NCBI GenBank assembly: GCA_963837345.1
Contig: CAWIMX010000001.1
Coordinates: forward strand, 2,418,001-2,482,000
DNA length: 64,000 nt
DNA from: CAWIMX01 sp963837345
GTDB taxonomy: Bacteria; Acidobacteriota; Vicinamibacteria; Vicinamibacterales; CAVVIG01
Reading direction: 5' to 3'
This document shows positions 8,845 to 15,325 of this stretch, piece by piece (within the stretch, counting starts at the first letter, position 1; the number at the start of each line of letters is the position of its first letter). The translations under genes were made by a program, and so were the position numbers. The notes below the pieces were generated by a model. It did no database searches. It saw only the letters and a list, made by a program, of their open reading frames with translations, and was not told where the DNA came from.

Positions 8845-9837
8845 CTACTCGAGCACGACGCGATCGAACCGGTAGCTGAACTCGTTCGCCAGATACACGG
8901 TCTTCTCGTCGGGGCAGGCAATGGCGTGAATCGAGTCGAACCAGCCTGGCAGCCGGCCCAGCTTCCCGAACGCGCCGAGCACTCGTCCGTCGAGCGCCAT
9001 CTTGTACACCTTGCCCACGCTGCCGACGAAGATCACCTGATTGGGCGGCGGCGTAATGCAGAGCGACCACGCCAGGCCATCGAGGTCCCATTCCTTCTTG
9101 AAGTTCCCGTCGGTGTCGAACACCTGAACGCGGCTGTTCTGGCGATCGGCGACATACAGGTTGCCCGCCTGATCGAAGACCAGGCTGTGGGGCGTGTTGA
9201 ATTGTCCGGGCTTCGTGCCGCGGTCGCCCCAGTACTTCACCAGGTTGCCTTCGCGCGTAAACTTGACCACCCGCGAATTGCCGTACCCGTCGCTGATGTA
9301 CGTGCTGCCATCCGGTCCGACGGCCGTGTCGGTGGGTTGGTAGAAGCTGGCGGGCGCGGGAATGGCGCGCTCGATGCCGTGTGTCATGAAGACCCACGGC
9401 TCGAGGCGGCGGCCCAGCGCCTGCACGATGCGTCCCGTCGGATCGAACTTCACGACCAGGTTGTTGGCGGCGTCGACCAGCCACATGTTGTCCTGTGCAT
9501 CGAACCGGATGCTGTGCGGCGCCTCCCAGATCGTGGAGCCCTCGCCGAGCGACTTGATGAAGGACCCGTCGGGCGCGAATTCGAGGAGCGGATGGTTGCC
9601 TCGATTGAGCAGAAAGATATGCCCTGCGCGGTTCACGGCCACGCCGACGGCCTCCGAGGGCCAGATGTTCGCCGGCCACTTGAAGAAGTCTTCGTCGACA
9701 CGAAAGGGGAGCTGAGGGGCGGGTGCGGCCGAGGCGCCAGCGACGGCAACCGGCCGGGCGCCTTGGCCCGTAATCGGAACCGTTCCGCCAAGCCACGCCA
9801 GCGCCAGCGCCGCGACGACAGACAGCAGTGCTTTCAT
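8845..9837 (-). CDS. exported PAL-like NHL beta-propeller (peptidyl-alpha-hydroxyglycine lyase family)
   Basis: 330-residue protein with a signal peptide (MKALLSVVAALALAWLGG) and NHL-type repeats forming a six-bladed propeller. It resembles the lyase half (PAL) of peptidylglycine alpha-amidating monooxygenase, which splits alpha-hydroxyglycine peptides into amide and glyoxylate. The residues that PAL uses are all present at corresponding motifs: Arg79 (LLNRGNH), His108 (APHSIRF), Tyr185 (SDGYGNSR), His217 (TPHSLVF), Arg232 (VADRQNSR) and His304 (DSIHAIAC). The start at 9837 has a strong GGAGG eight to ten bases upstream. It is divergent from the PHM-like gene at 9940, about 100 bases apart. 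Substrate in bacteria is unknown; the match to PAL is by motif recall, not alignment software. Confidence 0.85.
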   Translation of the reverse strand: MKALLSVVAALALAWLGGTVPITGQGARPVAVAGASAAPAPQLPFRVDEDFFKWPANIWPSEAVGVAVNRAGHIFLLNRGNHPLLEFAPDGSFIKSLGEGSTIWEAPHSIRFDAQDNMWLVDAANNLVVKFDPTGRIVQALGRRLEPWVFMTHGIERAIPAPASFYQPTDTAVGPDGSTYISDGYGNSRVVKFTREGNLVKYWGDRGTKPGQFNTPHSLVFDQAGNLYVADRQNSRVQVFDTDGNFKKEWDLDGLAWSLCITPPPNQVIFVGSVGKVYKMALDGRVLGAFGKLGRLPGWFDSIHAIACPDEKTVYLANEFSYRFDRVVLE

Positions 9838-9939
9838 CGTTCTTCGCCTCCTGTATGGCCTTTCCTCATTCAGCCGTTGCCCGGTCGGGGCGATGACCAT
9901 GCTAGGCTAACCACAGCGCTCAATCCTCAGGAATTTCCC

Positions 9940-12018
9940 ATGAAGTCCCCCTCGAACGCGCTCACGCTCGTGCTCGCGTTCGGCCTGGGTGCCACGGGCA
10001 TCGCAGTCGCCGGCGCGGCCGGCCCGTCGGCGGCGGCGCCGCCGGTGACGTTCGCAAAGGACGTCGCACCCATCCTCTTCAGCGCGTGCGTGGAGTGCCA
10101 TCGTCCGGGCGGCTCTGGTCCCTTCAGCCTGCTCTCGTACGCGAGCGCGCGTCAGCACGCCGGCCAGATCGTGACGGTCACCAGGAGCCGCTATATGCCG
10201 CCCTGGAAGGCCGAACCCGGGTACGGCGGACCCTTTGTGGGGCAGCATCCCCTCAGCGACGGCGATCTCGACCTACTGCAGCGCTGGGCGGAGGAAGGCG
10301 CGATCGAAGGCGATCCGCGGGATCTGCCTCCGGCGCCCAAGCTCGCGACGGGGTGGGAGCTCGGGCAGCCGGACCTCGTGGTGACGCTGCCCGACGCCTA
10401 TCACCTGCAGGCGAGCGGAACCGACGTGTTCCGCGTGTTCGTCGTCCCGGTTCCCGTGAACGACGTTCGCTACGTGCGGGGGCTCGAATTTCACCCCGGG
10501 AACCCGAAGGTCGTCCATCACGCCAATATCCGGATCGATCGGACGTCGGCGTCCCGGGCGATGGACGAGGCGGATCCCGAGCCGGGCTACGAGGACATCA
10601 TCCTGCGCTCGGCGCAGTACCCCGATGGCCACTTTCTCGGATGGACGCCCGGACAGGTCCGGCCGCTTCTGCCCAAGGGCCTCGCCTGGCGCCTCGAACC
10701 TCACACCGATCTCGTCGTCGAGATCCACATGCAGCCCGACGGCAAACCGGAGCTCGTGAACCCCGAGATCGGGCTGTTCTTCGGCAGCGACCCGCCTGAT
10801 CGCGTGCCCCTCATGCTCCGACTTGGCAATCAGCGGATCGACATCGCGGCCGGTGATCCCGCGTATACGATTGCCGACTCTTACGTGCTCCCCGTCGACG
10901 TTGAGCTCGAGGCCGTCCAGCCCCACGCTCACTATCGCGCCCGGGAAATCCGCGGCATGGCCACGCTGCCCGACGGCACGACGAAGTGGCTGATCTACAT
11001 CAAAGACTGGGACTTCCGATGGCAGCACGTCTACCAGCTCGTGAGCCCCTACTGGCTCCCGAAGGGGACGACGCTGTCGATGCGGTACACGTACGACAAC
11101 TCCGCCGACAATCCGCACAACCCGCAGCTTCCGCCGCAGCACGTCACCTGGGGGCAGCGATCGAAAGACGAGATGGGCGATTTGTGGATTCAGGTGCTCA
11201 CGCGAACTGAACGGGATCGCGAGACGCTCGCCGCCTCGTTCTCTCCGAAGGTGCTCACTGAAGACACGTACGGATACGAGGCCGAAATTGCGAAGCATCC
11301 CGACGACACGCACCTCCACGACGATGCCGCGCTGCTGTATCTGGATCTGGGGAAGATCGATCTGGCGATCCACCACTTTGCCGCGTCGGCGGAGCTGCAA
11401 CCGGAGTCGGCGCGGGCGCACTTCAACCTCGGCACGGCCCTGCTGTCGGGCGAGCGCTTAGACGAGGCGATGCGCGAGCTCCGGGAGGCGATCCGGCTTC
11501 AGCCCGACTACGCAGTCGCGCACAACAACCTCGGCAACGCGCTGTTTTCGCTCGGCCGCACCGACGAAGCCGTCACCGAGTTCATGGCGGCAGCCGCCGC
11601 AGATCCCTCCAATGTCGAAACACACGTGAGCCTGGCAGGGGCGTACAGGACGACGGGCAACATCGGCGGCGCCATCGACCAGTACCGGCAGGCGATCCAG
11701 CTGGATGGCAGCTCGGCCCCGGCGCTCGCGAACCTCGCGTGGCTGCTGGCGACAGCGCCCAATGCCGGTCTCAGGCAGCCCGACCAGGCGGTGGCGTTCG
11801 CCGCGCGGGCGGACGCCCTGACGAACCATCGGGATCCCGAGGCGCTCGACGTGCTGGCCGCGGCGTACGCGGCCGCCGGCGCCTTCGATCGGGCGATGGA
11901 AACGGCGGACGCGGCGCTTCGGCTGACCGCGGCCGGCCCGACAGCCGACGCCATCCGCGCCCGGCGCGCGCTCTACGCGCAGCATCGGGCGTACGTCATG
12001 CCCGCCGCGCGGCCTTGA
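9940..12018 (+). CDS. PHM-like copper monooxygenase with N-terminal CxxCH and C-terminal TPR
   Basis: Exported 692-residue protein. After a signal peptide comes a c-type haem motif CVECH (residues 50-54) in a small cytochrome-like segment that ends in MPPWKAEPGY. Residues about 150-425 match the copper type II ascorbate-dependent monooxygenase fold: His193-His194 (VVHHANIR) and His263 (EIHMQPDGK) fit the CuH site; His329/His331 (QPHAHYRA) and Met412 (SKDEMGDLWI) fit the CuM site. Residues about 450-690 are TPR repeats (AHFNLGTALLSGERLDEAM and similar). AGGA lies about eight bases before the ATG. It is divergent from the PAL-like gene. The haem domain could supply electrons in place of ascorbate; that is inference. 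A second family member lies at 50186-51673. Confidence 0.85.
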   Translation: MKSPSNALTLVLAFGLGATGIAVAGAAGPSAAAPPVTFAKDVAPILFSACVECHRPGGSGPFSLLSYASARQHAGQIVTVTRSRYMPPWKAEPGYGGPFVGQHPLSDGDLDLLQRWAEEGAIEGDPRDLPPAPKLATGWELGQPDLVVTLPDAYHLQASGTDVFRVFVVPVPVNDVRYVRGLEFHPGNPKVVHHANIRIDRTSASRAMDEADPEPGYEDIILRSAQYPDGHFLGWTPGQVRPLLPKGLAWRLEPHTDLVVEIHMQPDGKPELVNPEIGLFFGSDPPDRVPLMLRLGNQRIDIAAGDPAYTIADSYVLPVDVELEAVQPHAHYRAREIRGMATLPDGTTKWLIYIKDWDFRWQHVYQLVSPYWLPKGTTLSMRYTYDNSADNPHNPQLPPQHVTWGQRSKDEMGDLWIQVLTRTERDRETLAASFSPKVLTEDTYGYEAEIAKHPDDTHLHDDAALLYLDLGKIDLAIHHFAASAELQPESARAHFNLGTALLSGERLDEAMRELREAIRLQPDYAVAHNNLGNALFSLGRTDEAVTEFMAAAAADPSNVETHVSLAGAYRTTGNIGGAIDQYRQAIQLDGSSAPALANLAWLLATAPNAGLRQPDQAVAFAARADALTNHRDPEALDVLAAAYAAAGAFDRAMETADAALRLTAAGPTADAIRARRALYAQHRAYVMPAARP

Positions 12019-12034
12019 AAAAGGAGAAAAGGGG

Positions 12035-12062
12035 GGCGCCGGAGGTCTCGACCTCCGGCGCC
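12035..12062 (-). terminator. bidirectional terminator hairpin between convergent genes
   Basis: Perfect 12-bp inverted repeat (GGCGCCGGAGGT and its complement) with a CTCG loop. Read on the minus strand it is followed by CCCCCCTTTTCTCCTTTTT, a T-rich tail fitting a Rho-independent terminator for the TonB receptor gene 12076-14970. It lies 16 bases after the stop of the PHM-like gene and could end that transcript too, though there is no T run in that direction. Confidence 0.75.
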
Positions 12063-12075
12063 TGACCGACGTGCC

Positions 12076-14970
12076 TCAGAAGTGGAACTGGGCGCCGATG
12101 CTGAGCAGACGCCCGAGCAGGATCTGCGTCGGCTGATCGAGCGAGTTCCCGAACGTCGTGTTCGTCGCCACGGGCGTGCTGGCGTTGAACAGGTTGAAGA
12201 TATCAAACTGGAGCTGCCAGTTGCCCTCGCCCAGGTTGAACTTCTTCGCGAAGCGGATATCCGTCTGGTTCAGGCGATCGAGGAACTTGGTGCCCGGCTT
12301 GATGAGGGGCACGGTCTCCGCGGCCTGATTCAGGCCCGGGACGATCTTCGGGCTGATCTTGTAATCGACACTGAGCCACGGGGCATTGCTGGCGCCCGAG
12401 CCGGAGCTTCTGGTGCCCGCGTAGCTCTGGAACGTGCCGCTGAACTGCAGGCCGCCCGGCAGCGGGTAGTTGCCCGAGATCTTGAACTGCGACCGGAACG
12501 GAATGCTCAGCAGCGACTCGTCGCAGTAGATCGTGTTGTTGGGATTCGAGGCGATCGTCCCGGCGCCGTAGGGCTGACAGTTGTTGGACACGTTCTTGTC
12601 CATCGTCAGGCCGCCGAACACGTTGGCGTCGCGGACGCGGGCCTGGAACGACAGCTCGATGCCGTTGTAGGTGCGGGCGTTGGTGTCGGAGTTCCTGTCG
12701 ATGATGGTGACGGCGCCGACCTTGGCTTTGGCCAGGCTGTAGACCGTGAGCGGGGAGCCGTCGAGCGGGTTGGTGATGGTGATCGGCGTCCAGTCGGACG
12801 GCGAGAGGGCCGTGTTGTCCGAGTAGAACAGCCGGTGATAGTCGCGGTGGAAGTAGCCGACGGTCACGGCGACGCCGGGCACGATCTGCCGCTGGATGCT
12901 GGCCGTGTACTCGTTGTCATACGGCCGCTTGATGTTCGGATCCGGGGTGCGCTCGGGCGCGATGCCGAAGCTCTTGTTCTGCGAGGGCCCGATCTCGCTG
13001 TCCTGAGCGATGTCGTCGCCGTTGGTGTCCGTCCAGGTCCGGGTATCGGTGGCCTGGAAGAGCGGGTCGTAGATCTGCGCGAAGCCCACGGTCGAGAACG
13101 AGACCATGTAGCGGCCGTAGCTGCTCTTCACGGCCGTCGTGCCATCGCCGAAGATGTCCCAGGCCACGCCCAGGCGCGGCGACACGTCGTTCCAGTTCGG
13201 GTAGTTCGGCACTTCGGGGAACGAGCGGGCGGGCACGAACCGGCCCGCCTGGACCGCGGCCGCGGTGATCGAGGTGTTGAAGTGCTCGACGCGGATGCCC
13301 CCGCTGATGGTCACGCGCTTCAACGTCCAGTTGTCCTGGGCGTAGATGCCGAGGTCGGCGTTGATGTCCTCTTTGCTCTCGAGCGGGGTGTTGTAGACGG
13401 TGACCGAGTCGGGGACGTAGTTGCGATACCGCTGGACGAGATCGACGCCGAAGCCCGAGCCATTGGGATCGGGTTGGTTGAACGACTTCTGAGAGCGGTT
13501 GAAGCCGTAGCCCCAATTCATGCCGGTCTTGAACGCGTGCGACCCGGTGACGTAGGAGAGCGCCCCGTTCCAGTTGCGCTGCACCGGCGTGTGCAGGAAG
13601 TACGGGCCGGACACCGCGCCCCAGCGCGCGCCGGTGATGAGATCCTGCTTCGGAATCATCGTGCCGACATAGGCCGTCGGCTCCAGCTCGCTGGTCGTGT
13701 AGGTCTCGTTGTTCGAGGACCAGCCGAACTCCAGCAGGAGCTTCGAGGTCAGCGTGCCGGTGTACTTGGCCTGGCCCGTGTAGTAGATCCCGTGCTTGGG
13801 ATCGCGGATCCCGAACGCTTCCTCGGTGTACTGGGCCGCGCCCTCGTGGAAGCGGTACTTGAAGATGCGATCCAGATAGGCGCCGAACTTGTGCTTCGCC
13901 GACGCCTGCCAGGTGAGCCGCACCTCGTGGCTTCGGATGTGGTTGTTGTCGACTACCTGCTCCGTGCCGGGCTGAAAGGTGTTGTGCGTCGGGTCGAGGT
14001 TGTAGAAGGCGTTGGCGACCTTCTGATTGACGCCCCAGTGCCGGAACGACGTGAAGAACCAGATCTTGTCCTGCTTGATCGGGCCCCCGGCGCCGAGGTT
14101 GAGGTCGTGGATGGAGTCGACCGCGTCGCCGGCCGTCACGCCCTGGTCCTTCAACTTCTGGGTCAGGTTGTCGGACTGCAGGCCGCTGCCCGTGCCCGAG
14201 TAGAAGAGATCGGCCGAGAAGCGGTTGCCGCCCTCTTTCGGGATCATGTTGAGGAGGATGCCGCCGTTCGAGTTCTCGGCGGAGACGGCGCCGGTCTGAT
14301 AGCTGAACTCCTGGAACATGCCCTCGTTGAAGTAGTTCTGAATGGCGCCGTCGCCCTCGATGCCCTTGACGGACATCCCGTCGACCTGGATGGCGTTGTC
14401 CTTGGGGTCGCCGCCGTGAGCGAAGATGTAGCGCTGCTGCATGCCGGCCGCGCCGCCCACGTCGGGTCCCGACTTCTGGACGCCGGCCATCAGCGTGCCG
14501 ACCGACTGGATGTTGCGCCCGCCGGTGGGCACCGCGTCGAGCAGCTCCTTGCGGAGCACCTGCTGTTGGGCGATGCTCTGGACGTCGACGACCGGCGACT
14601 GGCCGGCGACGGTGACGGTTTCTTCGATGGCGCCGACGCGCATCTCGGCGTTCACCGGGGCGGTGAAGTTCACGGGCAACTCCACGCCCTCACGCCGGAC
14701 GGTGTTGAAGCCGGGCAGCGTGAAGGCGACGGCGTAGGTGCCGGGCCGCAGGTTCACGATCTTGTACTGGCCCGACCCATCGGTGACCGCGCTGCGCACG
14801 CCTTCGATGAGCGCCGGGCTCGAGGCCTCGACGGTCACGCCCGGGAGCACCGCGCCCGAGGAGTCCTTGACGACGCCGGCAATCGCGCTCTGTGCGCGCG
14901 CGGTCGCTGGTGACAGAACCAACCCCACGACGACGAGAACGCAAAAGCCGCCAATCCAGTGGTGTCTCAT
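12076..14970 (-). CDS. Oar-type TonB-dependent receptor, tandem paralogue 1
   Basis: Outer-membrane transporter of 964 residues, powered through TonB. It has a signal peptide ending ATARAQ, then a carboxypeptidase-like regulatory domain at about 28-110 (AGVVKDSSGAVLPGVTVEAS), a plug domain at about 115-230 (SPVVDVQSIAQQQVLRKELL, IQVDGMSVKGIEGDGAIQN) and a long barrel ending SIGAQFHF with terminal Phe. There is no obvious partner lipoprotein (SusD-like) next door. It is the most divergent of three head-to-tail copies, although its first ~230 residues are almost the same as in the others. The gene has GGGGG a short distance before ATG. Ligand unknown; in this family peptides, glycans or metal chelates are possible. 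Confidence 0.95.
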   Translation of the reverse strand: MRHHWIGGFCVLVVVGLVLSPATARAQSAIAGVVKDSSGAVLPGVTVEASSPALIEGVRSAVTDGSGQYKIVNLRPGTYAVAFTLPGFNTVRREGVELPVNFTAPVNAEMRVGAIEETVTVAGQSPVVDVQSIAQQQVLRKELLDAVPTGGRNIQSVGTLMAGVQKSGPDVGGAAGMQQRYIFAHGGDPKDNAIQVDGMSVKGIEGDGAIQNYFNEGMFQEFSYQTGAVSAENSNGGILLNMIPKEGGNRFSADLFYSGTGSGLQSDNLTQKLKDQGVTAGDAVDSIHDLNLGAGGPIKQDKIWFFTSFRHWGVNQKVANAFYNLDPTHNTFQPGTEQVVDNNHIRSHEVRLTWQASAKHKFGAYLDRIFKYRFHEGAAQYTEEAFGIRDPKHGIYYTGQAKYTGTLTSKLLLEFGWSSNNETYTTSELEPTAYVGTMIPKQDLITGARWGAVSGPYFLHTPVQRNWNGALSYVTGSHAFKTGMNWGYGFNRSQKSFNQPDPNGSGFGVDLVQRYRNYVPDSVTVYNTPLESKEDINADLGIYAQDNWTLKRVTISGGIRVEHFNTSITAAAVQAGRFVPARSFPEVPNYPNWNDVSPRLGVAWDIFGDGTTAVKSSYGRYMVSFSTVGFAQIYDPLFQATDTRTWTDTNGDDIAQDSEIGPSQNKSFGIAPERTPDPNIKRPYDNEYTASIQRQIVPGVAVTVGYFHRDYHRLFYSDNTALSPSDWTPITITNPLDGSPLTVYSLAKAKVGAVTIIDRNSDTNARTYNGIELSFQARVRDANVFGGLTMDKNVSNNCQPYGAGTIASNPNNTIYCDESLLSIPFRSQFKISGNYPLPGGLQFSGTFQSYAGTRSSGSGASNAPWLSVDYKISPKIVPGLNQAAETVPLIKPGTKFLDRLNQTDIRFAKKFNLGEGNWQLQFDIFNLFNASTPVATNTTFGNSLDQPTQILLGRLLSIGAQFHF

Positions 14971-15001
14971 TCCGGCCCCCTTTATCTTGGGTATGAGGCA
15001 C

Positions 15002-15007
15002 CTTATA
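15002..15007 (-). promoter_or_regulatory. conserved -10-like TATAAG of receptor paralogue 1
   Basis: On the minus strand TATAAG sits 32-37 bases before the ATG at 14970. The leader pattern AACGT, GTGAC, TATAAGGTG, CTCA and a purine-rich AGGGGG before ATG recurs upstream of paralogue 2 at nearly the same distances. Conservation in two otherwise different spacers supports a shared promoter. No clear -35 consensus is seen. Confidence 0.45.
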
Positions 15008-15070
15008 AGTCACAACGTTGTCTTGTGAGTCCGCTGCGACACGATTTTCAATTCAGTCGATCCTGAACAC

Positions 15071-15094
15071 ACCATCCTGTTGGATTCGATCCAA
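15071..15094. repeat. 24-base repeat carrying a TCG-centred palindrome (copy A)
   Basis: The 24 bases here recur exactly at 18366-18389. The right part, 15080-15094, is a perfect palindrome with arms TTGGAT and ATCCAA around TCG. It lies 110-124 bases upstream of the paralogue 1 start, and copy B lies 113-127 bases upstream of paralogue 2. A shared operator or activator site is the natural reading. Confidence 0.6.
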
Positions 15095-15281
15095 TTTGAT
15101 AGTGTCTCCGTTTGTCGACCGACGCTGCTCTCGTGCTCTGCGTGACGACTTTTCCTATCAGAATGTAGAGTTTCCAGCATTCGAACATCGCATAGCGCAG
15201 ACTTTAGTTGAACATAAGTAATTCATTTATTTTGGCAGCGTTTCGATCGAAAGGATCGGGATGCGGATGCTGGGAGGGAGT

Positions 15282-15309
15282 GGCGCCGGCGGCATGGGCC
15301 ACCGGCGCC
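15282..15309 (-). terminator. GC hairpin after receptor paralogue 2
   Basis: Inverted repeat with 12-base arms (GGCGCCGGCGGC against GCCACCGGCGCC, one mismatch) around ATGG. It begins 16 bases beyond the stop of the minus-strand gene 15326-18262. No T run follows, so it may be a weak or factor-assisted terminator, or a 3' end stabiliser. Confidence 0.5.
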
Positions 15310-15325
15310 TGCGGAGAGACAGGCC

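Larger units (their letters stand above)
14971..15325. other. AT-rich spacer between receptor paralogues 1 and 2
   Basis: About 355 bases without a gene, visibly more AT-rich than its surroundings. It holds the leader and promoter region of paralogue 1, a palindrome-containing 24-base repeat at 15071-15094 and the hairpin at 15282-15309 that ends paralogue 2. The stretch between about 15100 and 15280 shows no recognisable feature. Confidence 0.7.
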
